From: Symbiodinium natans
Taxonomy: Eukaryota > Sar > Dinophyceae > Suessiales > Symbiodiniaceae
Length of the DNA: 55,000 nucleotides
Assembly: GCA_905221605.1 (NCBI GenBank)
Contig: CAJNDS010000058.1
Coordinates: 650,992-705,991, forward strand
Direction: 5' to 3'
Part shown: positions 1-10,365 of the stretch, in pieces
Layout of the letters: every line of letters begins with the position of its first letter
Numbering within the stretch: the first letter of the stretch is position 1
Position numbers and translations under genes: made by a program
Notes under the pieces: model-generated
Databases searched by the model: none
The model's input: the letters and a program-made list of their open reading frames with translations, nothing else
Told to the model about the DNA's origin: nothing

Positions 1-17
1 CACGTTAAACTCGGACA

Positions 18-58
18 TAGGGTTTAGGGTTTAGGGTTTAGGGTTTAGGGTTTAGGGG
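18..58 (+). repeat. (TTTAGGG)n array
   Basis: Five nearly perfect units. Confidence 0.9.
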
Positions 59-586
59 CTTGAGGAGTAGGGTTTGGGGCTTGGGGTTCAGGGTCTGGGA
101 TTTAGCGTTTGGGATGGGATTCGGTGTTAGGGAGTCTTAAGGGAGAAGGCTTACTTAGGGCTTAACCGAGACTTTGCGGTCATGGTTTCGGGCATCAGGT
201 GGAAATTTGAGTAAGCAATCGCGACGCTTCCATGGAGCACTCATGGGCTAGATCCTCAACCCCCCAGCCCCAGATACCCCAAACCGTAAACCCCAAACCC
301 CCCAAAAAACTCAACTCCAAAACGCAGAACTCCCAGACCCTAAGCCCCAAACCCTAAACCCAAACTCCCAAACCCTGAGCCACTCCAAAATCCTGGGGCT
401 CCGACTACTGCTCTTCCTCGGCTCGGGCAAACCCTAAACTCTAAACCCTAAACCCCAAACCCTAAACCCTAAACCCTAAACCCTAAACCCTAAACCCCAA
501 ACCTGCCCAAACCCTAAACCCTACAGTAGACCCTATAAACCCTAAACCCTAAACCCTAAAACCGAAAGTTGAAACCCTAAACCTAC

Positions 587-655
587 CTTTTTGGATCCTT
601 GCAGGGTCTGGGTAGCCCTTCAGTAGGATGGCGAGATTCATCGTCGCCATCGCAG
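587..655 (-). CDS. Candidate exon, unknown protein
   Basis: Preceded by GTAG on the minus strand and followed by donor GTAGGT leading straight into TTTAGGG repeats. Two minus frames are open across all 69 nt. The plus strand has a pyrimidine-rich GCAG within it, so strand is uncertain. Confidence 0.25.
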
Positions 656-944
656 CTACGGTTTAGGGTTTAGGCTTTAGGGTTTAGGGTTAGGGCTTGT
701 GTCTTGCCAGTTTGTCTTCGCTTCCTTATGAAACATAACCCACTGGACTGAACGCTTTGGCTTTAGAGTGGGTTTGAGGAGTATCACCCCAAAAAATGTT
801 GGTGATCCATGTCTGTACATCTGGGGAACTATCCCCTTCCTAAACCCAAAGCCCTAAACCACTTCCGGCTAGGGTAGGGGGTATCAGGTGGGTAGGGCTT
901 AGGGTTTAAGGTTTATGGCTTAGGGTGCGAAAATCCGCAAATAG

Positions 945-982
945 CCCCCCCCCCCCCCCCCCCAAAAAAAAAAAAAAAAAAA
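945..982 (+). repeat. C19A19 homopolymer pair
   Basis: Nineteen C followed by nineteen A. Confidence 0.9.
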
Positions 983-983
983 G

Positions 984-1110
984 GAGCAGGATTGCCTTAT
1001 CATAAGGACCCCAAGAAGGTACTACCCTAATTGCCACAAATAAACAAACAAAAGGAGTAGGAGACCCTTATAATATAAGGACCCCAATAAGGTATTGCCC
1101 TAATTTCCTG
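984..1110. mobile_element. Two half-copies of family D
   Basis: AGGAGCAGGATTGCC...AAGGACCCCAAGAAGGTA and AGGAGTAGGAGACCC...AAGGACCCCAATAAGGTA in direct orientation, after a C19A19 tract. Confidence 0.5.
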
Positions 1111-1211
1111 AACCCTAAACCCGCATGGCACAGGGTAGTCACTTGCATCCCAAGCTGGGGACCACCTATGGAGGGCGCTGCCAGGGTACTCTTTTCGCAG
1201 TATCCTAGGAA

Positions 1212-1286
1212 GCCTAAACCCTAAACCCTAAACCCTAAACCCTAAACCCTAAACCCTAAACCCTAAACCCTAAACCCTAAACCCTA
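1212..1286 (-). repeat. (CCCTAAA)n array
   Basis: About ten perfect units ending at the inferred donor of exon 1288-1371. Confidence 0.9.
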
Positions 1287-1287
1287 C

Positions 1288-1371
1288 TTTGGTTGAGATT
1301 AGTGCGCAAGGGATCCGTCTGGGAAACTGATTGCTATTGATCCAGGAATACGCCAAGACCCCCTGAATCTC
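1288..1371 (-). CDS. Candidate exon, unknown protein
   Basis: 84 nt, exactly 28 open codons (EIQGVLAYSWINSNQFPRR...). Acceptor is GGCTTCAG, donor is GTAGGG at the edge of the CCCTAAA array 1212-1286. No family recognised. Confidence 0.4.
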
Positions 1372-2080
1372 CTGAAGCCCAACTACCCCCTAAACCCTAA
1401 ACCCTACCCCTAAACCCTAAACCCTAAGCCCCGAAACCTAAACTCTAAACCCCAAAGCCATCCTGTACACCCCTGACTACGACCCAGGGCCAAGACCCTT
1501 TGCCATCTTTGATGTAGTGCTGGTGGAGCGCCCTGCGTCCACAAACACCGCCCTGGGGTTATGTTGGGCTCTGACATCCTAAGCCCGAAGTCGTTTAGTG
1601 TTTAGGTTTTAGGGTTTAGGGTTTGGGGTTTCCAGTTTAGGGTTTAGGGTTGAGGATTCAGTGTTTAACCGGAACCATGACTCATCTTACCAGTTGAGAT
1701 TTGACCTTAGGGGGTGTGGTCCCTGGTGCAGCTGTTGCAGATTTCGAGATGGGTTGCAAGGCTTAGGGCACGCTTTATGGGGTGAAGGGCGAGGACGCGC
1801 GTTGTCCACATGTGCGTGTGGGTGTAATTAGGGTGAGGATCCAGGCCTTAACGAGTATGTCAGCCCTCCCTCCCAAAACGTACTGAGTCTTCTCTAAACC
1901 TCAAGCCCTCATCAAGGGGTGTACTCATTGCGATAGCGCATCCGATGCAACCCCATTTCAAGGACATGTGGTATGTAAGTCCGTCACTGGTAACAACGCA
2001 GGCATAAGCAACCCCTAAGCCCTAAACCCTAAACCCTAAACCCTAAACCCTAAACCCTAAACCCTAAACCCTAACGGAAC

Positions 2081-2134
2081 CCGCCTCATCCTAAAGCAAT
2101 AGGGGTCGTCTTCCGTCGGCTCCTTGCCAGCTGC
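2081..2134 (-). CDS. Candidate exon, unknown protein
   Basis: 18 open codons reading AAGKEPTEDDPYCFRMRR. The acceptor follows a pyrimidine-rich stretch ending CCCCAG. The donor is GTTCCG, weak. A plus-strand frame is also open here. Confidence 0.35.
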
Positions 2135-2527
2135 CTGGGGCCATGACCCGGGAGGAAGTCAAGACAGGTGCATTTGGTCAATCCCTAAATGCCCTAAACC
2201 CTGAACCCGAAGCCCGAAACCCTAAAGGCCCTAAACCCTAAAGGCCCTAAACCCTAAATGCTAAACCCTAAAGGCCCTAAACCCTAAACCCTAAACTCTA
2301 AACCCTAATGTTTTCCGCCAGCGACTCTCCCACCTTCAGACAGTTACATCCCCCCAAGAGCTCCCAGTTCTTGCAGGTGCCTTATACCCTAAACCCTAAA
2401 CCCTAAACAATAAACCCTAAACCCTAAACCCAAACCCTAAACCCCAAACCCCAAACCCTAAACCCCAAACACAGCAGCCCCGCCACACCCGAGCGATGCA
2501 CACCCGTAAACCATACTAGTGTGGCTC

Positions 2528-2670
2528 CCAAACCCTAAGCCCTAGCCCTAAGCCCTAAGCCCTAAGCCCTAAGCCCTAAGCCCTAAGCCCTAAGCCCCAA
2601 GCCCCAAGCCCGAAGCCCTAAGCCCTAAGCCCTAAGCCCTCAGCCCGAAGCCTAAGCCCTAAACCCTAAC
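2528..2670 (-). repeat. (CCCTAAG)n variant array
   Basis: Mostly AAG instead of AAA: a homogenised variant of the telomere-like unit. Confidence 0.85.
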
Positions 2671-2708
2671 CCCAACCTGAAAGTCTTGACCCCTATGCCC
2701 GTAGTGGC

Positions 2709-2771
2709 TTAGCGTCCGGCCCCATCCGCCAAGGGTTTGAATTGCTTCTTCGTCAGCATGTCCGCCCCGGC
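2709..2771 (-). CDS. Candidate terminal exon
   Basis: Acceptor CTCTTTTCCAG, then 20 codons (AGADMLTKKQFKPLADGAGR) and TAA. It joins in phase with 2914-2956 upstream, which makes it the candidate 3' end of a gene. The opposite strand is also open, so strand rests on the acceptor and the phase chain. Confidence 0.4.
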   Translation of the reverse strand, partial: AGADMLTKKQFKPLADGAGR

Positions 2772-2913
2772 CTGGAAAAGAGGTCCGGCTTGACTAGGGC
2801 TTGGGGTTGAGGGTTTAGGGTTTAGGGTTTTGGGGTTTAGGGCTTAGGTTTAGGTTTAGGGTTTAGGGTTTGGATTCTAGGTTCTGGTTCAGGATTAGGG
2901 TTTGAGGCTTTAC

Positions 2914-2956
2914 TAAGATTACTAAGTGCAACCATGCACCCTTGGCAGAAGACGGG
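2914..2956 (-). CDS. Candidate exon in phase with 2709-2771
   Basis: 43 nt between ...CTAACAG and GTAAAG. With one base completing a codon from 3042-3085, it reads PSSAKGAWLHLVIL and ends in phase 0. Confidence 0.35.
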
Positions 2957-3041
2957 CTGTTAGACCCTCTACATAAGGGTTTAGGGTTTAGGGTTCAGGG
3001 TTTAGGGGTATGATACGCCTCATTCCCTCGTTGAAGGTTAC

Positions 3042-3085
3042 CTAGGAGTAGGTTGCATTGGCTTATTCGGCACCTTCCACAACTC
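3042..3085 (-). CDS. Candidate exon in phase with neighbours
   Basis: Acceptor TTTCCTACCAG, donor GTAACC. Reads ELWKVPNKPMQPTP and leaves two bases for the next exon. Both splice signals are good and phase matches on both sides. Confidence 0.45.
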
Positions 3086-3139
3086 CTGGTAGGAAATCTT
3101 CTCGCCCTAAACCCCTAAACCCTAAACCGCGCAGCCCAC

Positions 3140-3205
3140 CCCTCGGATCAACTCCATGTCGGGCTTCAAGCGCGCAAAGATAGCTGCTTGCATGCGCCCA
3201 GTTTC
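3140..3205 (-). CDS. Candidate exon in phase with neighbours
   Basis: 66 nt, 22 open codons (ETGRMQAAIFARLKPDMELI...). Acceptor AAATCCAG lies 10 bp from the end of a short inverted-repeat element (3215-3335), donor GTGGGC. Phase 0 on both ends. Confidence 0.45.
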
Positions 3206-3214
3206 CTGGATTTG

Positions 3215-3335
3215 TTAACTAGGCTGCCCAGTAACCTAGGCTTAAAAAGGGTGCCCTTTTTTGCTCAAAGGGGTTTATAAGGGAACCTAAACCCTCCAAA
3301 AAGGGAATAAGGGTTCTACTGGGCATCCTAGTTAA
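3215..3335. mobile_element. Short inverted-repeat element, family A
   Basis: Ends TTAACTAGGCTGCCCAGTAACC and GGTTCTACTGGGCATCCTAGTTAA are inverted repeats. 121 bp. Relatives at 17505, 38696 and 41748. Non-autonomous DNA-element-like (MITE); no transposase in the window. Confidence 0.7.
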
Positions 3336-3344
3336 TGGGTGAAC

Positions 3345-3389
3345 AGCTGGGATGAGACGGTCAGCTCTCCTAATCATGGTCGTTTGGGG
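3345..3389 (-). CDS. Candidate exon
   Basis: 45 nt, PQTTMIRRADRLIPA, between CAGTAG and GTTCAC. Phase 0 at both ends, compatible with 3140-3205. Splice signals are weak. Confidence 0.3.
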
Positions 3390-3408
3390 CTACTGTACCA
3401 CTTACCCG

Positions 3409-3510
3409 AAGGGGCCATGTACCTCAATAGGGAATACTCGGGCCTGAAAGTACCTCCTACTTAAGGACTTCAGAGCCCAAGTACATAATAATGAGGTACA
3501 TGGACCCTTA
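3409..3510. mobile_element. Short inverted-repeat element, family B
   Basis: AAGGGGCCATGTACCTCA ... TGAGGTACATGGACCCTTA. More diverged than the copies at 3670 and 6598. Confidence 0.6.
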
Positions 3511-3523
3511 ACCTACCTCTGCA

Positions 3524-3615
3524 GTAGACCCAAAAAAAAGTATATACTTTTTTGGTATAAGTAGGTATAATGGGAACCCAAAACCAAAAAAAGTATTAAA
3601 GTATCGTACTCCAAA
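3524..3615. mobile_element. Family E element
   Basis: GTAGACCC...AAGTATATACTTTTTTGGTAT and TAAAGTATCGTACTCCAAA are shared with 53123-53230. Confidence 0.45.
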
Positions 3616-3669
3616 GCCCAGATAAGGTTTGTTCCCGCTAGAGTTGTCAGGGCCCCAGAATGGGGTCTA

Positions 3670-3780
3670 ACCCTAAGGGTCCATGTACCTTATTATTATG
3701 TACTTAGACCCAAAAGTCCTTATATAGGAAGTACTTTAAGGCCCAAGTATTCCATAATGAGGTACATGGACCCTTAGGGT
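3670..3780. mobile_element. Short inverted-repeat element, family B
   Basis: 111 bp with ends ACCCTAAGGGTCCATGTACC and its complement. Nearly identical to 6598-6709. Confidence 0.75.
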
Positions 3781-4057
3781 GAGTGCTACCACCCTGGTTG
3801 TAACTCCCACCGAAGAAGCCTCTAAGGTGGCTACAATCTTGGTAACCGACAGCAAGGTTTAGGGCTTAGGGTTTAGGGTTTAGGTTTTAGGGTTTAGGGT
3901 TTAGGGCTTAGGGTTTAGGGTTTAGGGTTTGGGGTTTAGGGACTTCGGTGGCAAGGGTAGATCCTACACCCCGGAACGACTGGAGGGGTGTGAAAAGGGC
4001 GGAGGCGGCGCGTGGCCTGATGAAGGGTGGCGCAGCGGCGCACGTAGTCCTGCGCAT

Positions 4058-4205
4058 CCCTAAACCCTAAACCCTAAACTCTAAACCCTAAACCCTAAAC
4101 CCTACACCCTAAACCCTAAACCCCAAACCCTAAACCCCAAACAAACCCTAAACCCTAAATCCTAAACCCCAAACCCCAAACCCTAAACACTAAACCCTAA
4201 CCCTC
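4058..4205 (-). repeat. (CCCTAAA)n array
   Basis: Mixed CCCTAAA and CCCCAAA units. Confidence 0.85.
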
Positions 4206-4271
4206 TGCGTAGGGTATTCAGGGGATTCCGGGGTGCATGGTTCGCTCCCTTCTCTATGGTTATCCGCACAC

Positions 4272-4317
4272 CCCAAGTGCTGCCTCAACGCGGATGCTTG
4301 CAGGGTCTTGAAACCCC
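4272..4317 (-). CDS. Candidate exon
   Basis: Acceptor TAGTTTTCAG, donor GTGTGC. Reads GFKTLQASALRQHL. No family recognised. Confidence 0.35.
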
Positions 4318-4802
4318 CTGAAAACTACAAGCTCCGAATTCGAAACGCTCAGCCCGATCCTCAACTTCGACCAGGGCTACCTAGCCCCTCTGCTCATGTA
4401 GTGATTGCTGTTTTTGTTTTTGTTTGGGGTGGGGGGGGGGGGGGGGGTAGCCCTAAACCCTAAACCCTAAACCCTAAACCCTAAATCCTAGGTCTTTGAG
4501 GTGCTATGGTGTCCTGGGATCCTTGCAGCTTGAAAGACTCGGGGATTCAGGGATGCCCAGCAGGACTTTGAGTGGCCTGCAGTGAGCTTGGTGCTTGCAA
4601 AAGCTCAGATGCTTAGGGTTTAGGGTGGAGGGGGTTTAGGGTTTAGGGATTAGGGTCTAGGGTTTAACCCTAAACCCTAAACCCCAAGCCCCCTTGGATC
4701 AGGGTTCGGGGTGTTTGGGGCTTAAGGGTTTGGGGGTTTAGGGTTTGGAGCCGAAGGATTCGGGGCGGAGGAGCCCGCAAGGACGCAAAGATCCTTGTGC
4801 AC

Positions 4803-4861
4803 CCGGTTGTTCGCAAGAATGAGCTCCTCAGGGCGTAGCTTCGCGCCACTCAGGCAGTTTG
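4803..4861 (-). CDS. Candidate exon
   Basis: 59 nt reading NCLSGAKLRPEELILANNR before donor GTGCAC; the acceptor is GTCTAG. The plus strand is open over only part of it. Confidence 0.4.
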
Positions 4862-5111
4862 CTAGACCTTGAAACCCCAAAATATCCCAAAAAAACCCTA
4901 GACCCCAAACCCTGAACCCTAAACCATGAACATAAAACCCTAAACCCTAAACCAAGAAGTGGAATCTCAACCATCCCAGCCATTGCAACCGGACCCCAGA
5001 ATTCCCACACGCAAGCACATTAAATCCTATATCCTAAATCTTAAGCCCTCAACCGCAAACTTACTAAACCCTGCTCTAAACCCAAAACCCTAAACCTTCA
5101 AAGCTTGGCGG

Positions 5112-5930
5112 TTGTTAGTTACTGGCTCATGGTTTATAGGGTCTGGTTCCTGTTTAAGGCTTAGGGTTTGTAGTTTTTTGGGGGTCTGGTGGTGGCGGGG
5201 GAAAGGGAAGGGGTGCAGGAGCAAGACGTCCGAAGTTCATCAAACATGTGGGCCGTCCTTGGGTCTGCATTCTAGTAGATTGGAGTACACTCGTCCTAGC
5301 TTGGGGCCTTTCAATGCACATCAGCCCTCATGCCTTGGTAGACCAGTAACCATGCTATTATCAGGGCACCCGTTTTTGAGTTGGATACTTTATGAGGGAA
5401 CCTTGAACCCAGGAAAGGAAAAAGTGCACGCTGGGAAACATTGGAGAATCAGATTTGCCAGGAGATATTCTGACATGAAACCTCAGAAAAAACGGCACCC
5501 AAAAGCCCTGAATTGATGCCCCGTGAATACCCCAAATGCCATTCAGGCCCTATGAAAATAGGGTTTCAGGGTTTTGGGGCTTATATGGGGTTTAGGGGGG
5601 AGGGAGGACACGAAAGCCTAAGCCTCAATCCATCCCAGGGCTAAACTCCAGGAAGCCTAACAAGAAGCCTGTACATCCCACAACCCCAAACAACCCTACA
5701 CAACCCAAACCCTAAACCGCGCCCAAAACCAAAACCAACACAAGCCACCAGCAAGCCAAACTGACCACAGCCCAAACACGCAAAGAAGCCTATAAGATTT
5801 TGAACCCAGACCTCCGCCCCGAAAAAGTCTAAGCCACCAGCCCCAAGCCCAAAAAACACCGAGCGTCTAAATCCCACAGGTCATTTCATCCCATAGGTCA
5901 TCCAACCTCTAGATCCAAACAAACAAGACC
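5112..5930. other. Mostly unique block, unassigned
   Basis: Apart from the decayed family A element I see only short degenerate telomere-like stretches. Around 5210-5270 the minus strand is open (PRTAHMFDELRTSC...) but without a convincing donor. Confidence 0.3.
5335..5440. mobile_element. Decayed family A element
   Basis: TTGGTAGACCAGTAACC start and the family A interior (CAGGGCACCCGTTTTTGAG...GGGAACCTTGAACCC); right end degraded. Confidence 0.5.
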
Positions 5931-6059
5931 CCTGTATATATATATATATATATATTATATAACCCCCCGAACCCTATGAATACGAAGCCTGAACCATGAA
6001 CCCTAAGACTAAACCCTAAACCGTATGAACCTTAGAAACCCTACCAATCCTAGAAACCT

Positions 6060-6330
6060 TAAAAACCCTAAGCCCTGCAAACCCTGCAAACCCTGCAAAC
6101 CCTGAACCCTAAACCCTAAACCCTGCAAACCCTAAACCCTAAATCCCAAACCCTGCAAACCTTAAACCCTAAATCCCAAACCCTGCAAACCCTAAACCCT
6201 AAACCCCAAAGCCTGCAAACCATAAACCCTAAACCCTGAACCCTGAACCCTGAACCCTGAACCCTGAACCCTAAACCCTAAACCCTAAACCCTAAACGCT
6301 AAACCCCAAACCCTAAACCCTAACCGGACA
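6060..6330 (-). repeat. CCCTAAA / CCCTGCAAA / CCCTGAA array
   Basis: Alternating blocks of CCCTGCAAA, CCCTAAA and CCCTGAA, each locally homogeneous. Confidence 0.85.
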
Positions 6331-6597
6331 AGCCCTTCGCGCCGCCTTCGAGTCATAGCAGATCCGCGGGCTCCCCGGACCAGTCGGCGCCTGCCATCGG
6401 TTCTCCATATGTGAGGAATAGGGTTTAGGGTTTAGGGTTTGGGGTTTAGGGTTTAGGGTTTCGGGTTCAGGATTTAAGGACTTAGGGTTTGGGCTTTAAC
6501 TGGGGGGCCTTTGGGGTTTAGAAGCTCTGGGGTTGGGTTCGGCAGGATCTCTACTTTATGGCCCCCTTCTGGGCATCGGGGGTCGCAACTGTACTTT

Positions 6598-6709
6598 ACC
6601 CTAAGGGTCCATGCACCTTATGATTATGTACTTAGACCCAAAAGTCCTTATATAGGAAGTACTTTTAAGGCCCATGTATTCCATAATCAGGTACATGGAC
6701 CCTTAGGGT
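6598..6709. mobile_element. Short inverted-repeat element, family B
   Basis: 112 bp, only a few differences from 3670-3780. Its end lies 12 bp from inferred exon 6721-6786. Confidence 0.75.
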
Positions 6710-6720
6710 TATGTTCTGAC

Positions 6721-6786
6721 CTGTTGAAGGAAGGCCTTTCAGGTTGTCGGAGGGGTTCTCTTGTGCCGTGTTGCAAGATTTCGGGG
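6721..6786 (-). CDS. Candidate exon
   Basis: Reads PKSCNTAQENPSDNLKGLPS and ends ACAG before donor GTCAGA. The intron begins 12 bp from short inverted-repeat element B3 (6598-6709). Confidence 0.4.
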
Positions 6787-6820
6787 CTTCGGGCGTCAGA
6801 TGTCCGTTAGTGTTACATCG

Positions 6821-6823
<3 letters not shown>

Positions 6824-6857
<34 letters not shown>
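6824..6857 (+). repeat. G34 tract
   Basis: Thirty-four consecutive G, the longest homopolymer in the window. Confidence 0.9.
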
Positions 6858-6859
<2 letters not shown>

Positions 6860-7234
6860 AGTAGGGGACGTGGGGATAGTTAAGAAAGCCCCACCCCATT
6901 TTGCGCCGTTTTGCGCAATTCCTACATATCCTCGATAAATTTGTGCAGAATGCGTGCTCAGTCCCAGAATGTGGATCCCAAGTGGGGCCAGTAATCCTCT
7001 TTTCCCCGAGCGTCACTGGCCCATTGGGAGATGTATAAACTCTTTTTTTCAACCGTGAACACTATGCACCAAGAAGAACAGAAGTACAAACACCAAGCCG
7101 TAAACCCTAAATGCTAAATCTTGAAACCTAAACCCTAAATCCTCAACCCTCAACCCTAAAGCCTAAAGCCTAAAGCCTAAACCCTAAACCCTAAACCCTA
7201 AGCAAGCAAGAGGGAAATTCCGGAAACAGTGAAC

Positions 7235-7294
7235 AATGCGGGTGCCCCGAGTCCCGATGCCTCGTGCTTGTCTTGAGCAGCCTCCTCCTTCTTC
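7235..7294 (-). CDS. Candidate exon, Lys/Glu-rich
   Basis: Reads KKEEAAQDKHEASGLGAPA after CGAAAAG, with donor GTTCAC. The highly charged composition favours the minus strand. Confidence 0.4.
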
Positions 7295-7547
7295 CTTTTC
7301 GAGGTTTGGGGTTTAGGGTTTGGGGTTTAGGGTTCAGGGTTTGTGGTTTAGGGTTTGGGGTTTCGGGTTTAGGGTTGGGGGTCCAGGGTTTGGGGTGTAG
7401 ATTTGGGGCGCACAGCTTGGGGTTCAGGGTCAAAGAGCCTTACCAAACCTGATTTATCCACCCACCTGCCTAAGCCCAACGAAAAGGAAAATTCGGACCT
7501 CCCAAGGAAAACTTGAAGACCTGAACATAAATCCAAAAATCTCAAAC

Positions 7548-7629
7548 CCTCAAAGCCAAGCGTCTCTTGCTGCGCTTTGGCATCTTTAGCAGCTTCCGGC
7601 TCCCTGGAAGAGGGGCATGTCTTGCGTTT
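7548..7629 (-). CDS. Candidate exon, basic then acidic/Ala-rich
   Basis: 82 nt, reads KRKTCPSSREPEAAKDAKAQ and on to a donor GTTTGA. A short basic cluster resembles a nuclear-localisation patch (inference). Resembles 7235-7294 in composition. Confidence 0.45.
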
Positions 7630-7734
7630 CTTTTCAGGGGGTTGAGGGCTTGGGGCTGGTTTAGGGTTGAGGGTTGAGGGTTCAGGGATTGGGTTTCAGG
7701 TTTCCATATACCTAGGCCTAGACCCCTAAAGCAC

Positions 7735-7800
7735 CTGTAGCTAGCAAGCACAGGTGTTTCCTGATCATCGCTGATTTGGGGCCAGTTGCCCAAATAAGCA
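7735..7800 (-). CDS. Candidate exon
   Basis: Acceptor TTCACCTTGCAG, donor CTACAG|GTGCTT. Reads AYLGNWPQISDDQETPVLAS. Both splice signals are good. Confidence 0.45.
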
Positions 7801-7859
7801 CTGCAAGGTGAATGCGGGACTTGTTTTGAGAGTTGCGCCGGGGGTTCATGCTCATTCAT

Positions 7860-7960
7860 CTAGACCCGAGAGCAACCTAGGAATGACAGGGGCACCCTTG
7901 TTGGTGTTAAGGGTTTTTTCAGGGAGCCTAAACCCTGCAAAAGGAATAAGGGCCTGGTTC
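7860..7960. mobile_element. Family A variant
   Basis: Begins CTAGACCCGAGAGCAACCTAGGAA, as at 26868 and 45056, followed by the family A interior. Right end unclear. Confidence 0.4.
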
Positions 7961-8309
7961 TGAGGAAGTATGAGCCCTTTTCGGGCACCCTGCGTTGAGT
8001 TTATACATCCCATCAAGACAGCCAAGGCAAGACCTGGCCACGGACACTCAGCAACCTGCATTGCTCTGCATAAAGTCCCATCCCTTAGTGGCTGAGTTCA
8101 TAAGCCCCCGAAAACTTTTGGTCTTGTAGAGATTATGGTATCCCCAAAAGTGTAAGCCTGTGAGGATGGGCTAGTATAACCCATAATCCGACCTTTGGGG
8201 ACGAAACGAAACCCTCAAAGGATTTATGGTCCATGTACCTTTATAGGGGGTTATAGTAGTATGGAATGTATGACTCGTATGACCCAAATTTTAGGGTTCA
8301 TGTCGTCCC

Positions 8310-8383
8310 CCTAAACCCTAAACCCTAAACCCTAAACCCTAAACCCTAAACCCTAAACCCTAAACCCTAAACCCTAAACTCTA
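8310..8383 (-). repeat. (CCCTAAA)n array
   Basis: About ten perfect units left of exon 8399-8479. Confidence 0.9.
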
Positions 8384-8398
8384 CACCACACCCTTTAC

Positions 8399-8479
8399 AG
8401 GGTTGATTCTGGGAGCGCAGGGTGTTGGATTTCTGTTCCGAATGCTGCCGGATCGCTTCGAGGAGCCTCTCGTCCCAGC
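8399..8479 (-). CDS. Candidate exon, coiled-coil-like
   Basis: 81 nt between CTTGACCAG and donor GTAAAG. One frame reads WDERLLEAIRQHSEQKSNTL, a charged heptad-like segment. All three minus frames are open, so frame is inferred from composition. Confidence 0.45.
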
Positions 8480-8811
8480 CTGGTCAAGACTTTCAGGTTG
8501 GGGTTAGGGTTAGGGTTTAGGGTTTAGGGTTTAGGGTTTAGGGTTTAGGGTTTAGGGTTTAGGGTCCAGGGCTTAAGGTTCAGAGAAGGGTGTTGGGTTC
8601 GGGATGCAGTGGACGTTTCATCACTCCGAGAGGCTCCCAATGGCCCAGAGTAGGAAATGTGTGTAGACAGTTAGGTGGCAACCCAGCCAACCGACACCGA
8701 GAGGCCGGGCATCAGCAGCATCATTGGCCCGCCGCTTCCCCCCGAGAGGGCATCAGCGAGGAGAGGCCGGGCATCAGCAGCATAGCATCATCATTGATCG
8801 CCCTTTCTCAC

Positions 8812-8874
8812 CTGGAAACGTGGGAAGGAGCAACAACATAGCCAACGAACGCCGAGGACGGTTGCCATGTTTTC
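8812..8874 (-). CDS. Candidate exon with strong donor, possible first exon
   Basis: Ends TTCCAG before donor GTGAGA. An ATG starts a frame reading MATVLGVRWLCCCSFPRFQ into the donor. Another frame is open throughout from a GGGCAG acceptor, so it may be internal. Confidence 0.35.
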
Positions 8875-9200
8875 CTGCCCCAAACCTGCATTAAACCCTG
8901 GCATTGTGAGCCCTCCCACGACATTTTGAAGCCCTATACCCTCAGGCCCTAAACCCCCAAACTCTAAAACCCCTTCTTGCATAACCTTGAAATCCCTAAA
9001 ACTCAAAACCCTGAGCCCTAAACCCAAAAACCCTCAACTCTAAACCCTGATTCAGACGCCTGAAAGGCCTTCTGGGCCAAACCCTAAACCCTAAACCCTA
9101 AAACCTAAACCCTAAACCCTCAACCCTAAACCCTAAACCCAAACCCTAAACCCCAAACCCCAAACCCTAAACCCCTAAACCCTAAACCCTAAACCCTAGC

Positions 9201-9264
9201 CCTTCTTTGGGAAGCCCTCCCCTGGCCTTCCCGCGGTCCAGAGGTTGCCGAGGGGAGGGTTCAC
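9201..9264 (-). CDS. Candidate exon
   Basis: Good acceptor (AAGTTCTTTCGGCAG). Reads VNPPLGNLWTAGRPGEGFPK. The 3' edge would need a GC donor (GCTAGG); GC donors are known in dinoflagellates. Confidence 0.3.
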
Positions 9265-9289
9265 CTGCCGAAAGAACTTTGAGACCGGA

Positions 9290-9720
9290 GTTTAAGTTTA
9301 GGTTTTAGGGTTTAGGGTTTAGGGTTTGGGGTTCAGGGTTTAGGGTTTAGGGTTTAGGGTTTAGGGTTTGGGATTTGGGGTTTGGGGTTTGGGGTTTGGG
9401 GTTTGAGGTTAGGGTTTAGGGTTTAGGGTTTAGGGTTTAGGGTTTAGGGTTTAGGGTTTAGGGTTTAGGGTTTAGGGTTTAGGGTTTAGGGTTTAGCGTT
9501 TAGGGTTTAGGGTTTAGGGTTTGGGGTTTGGGGTTTGGGGTTGAGGGGTTAGGGTTCAGGGTTCAGGGTTCAGGGTTTAGGGTTTAGGGTTTAGGGTTTG
9601 GGGTTTGGGGTTCAGGGTTCAGGGTTCAGGGTTTAGGATTTAGGGTTTAGGGTTTGGGGTTTAGGGTTCAGGGTTCAGGGTTTAGGGTTTCGGGTTCAGG
9701 GTTCAAGGTTTAGGGTTCAG
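9290..9720 (+). repeat. Longest (TTTAGGG)n array
   Basis: About 430 bp of TTTAGGG with interspersed TTTGGGG and TTCAGGG blocks. Confidence 0.9.
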
Positions 9721-10197
9721 GGCTTGGAGCGTAGAGTTGGGATCTTTGGGTTGAAGTTTAGGGTTTAGGGCTTGCAAGGGTTCACGTTTCGGGTTAGTTT
9801 GCTTTAATTTCGGGGGTTTAGGGTTTAGGGTTTCGGGTTTAGGGCGTTCAGCACAAGGCAAGTAACGTGAACCACTTAAATGCAGGGCACATAGGCAAGC
9901 TGGAAAGGAAGCTGTACGGTGGGAGCAGCGCAGAAACCCGAAACCTTGTACCATAAGGCTTATAAAACCCACAAGCCCTACAAACCCTAAACCCTCCCTA
10001 ACCCTAAGCCATATAAACCCTGCCTATAAGTCTAAAGTGCTCTGGATTGGGACTGCGGCGTTCATGCCAAAAACCTCAAAAGATGGAGAAGATGGAGGCC
10101 CTGAGAATCTTTCGCGATAGTCCCAAAAGAGCCCCTCCTGATGCGCGTTTGTTTCTCGGGGGCTCCCGATAAGCAATCCCCCCTAAACCCGAGAACC

Positions 10198-10365
10198 CTG
10201 AATCCAAACCCTAAACCCTAAACCCTAAACCCTAAACCCTAAACCCTAAACCTTAAACCCTAAACCCTAAATCCCAAACCCTAAACCCTAAACCCTAAAT
10301 CCCAAACCCTAAACCCTAAACCCTAAATCCCTAAACCCTAAACCCCAAACCTTAAACCCTAAAGG
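10198..10365 (-). repeat. (CCCTAAA)n array
   Basis: With CCCTAAAT and CCCCAAA variants. Confidence 0.9.

Noticed and set aside
1-60. True chromosome end
   Set aside because: The arrays are short, interrupted, of both polarities and occur across the whole window.
7191-7452. ORFs reading NPKPQTLNPKP or GLGFRVWGLGFRV here and in many other places
   Set aside because: These are direct translations of CCCTAAA and TTTAGGG repeats.
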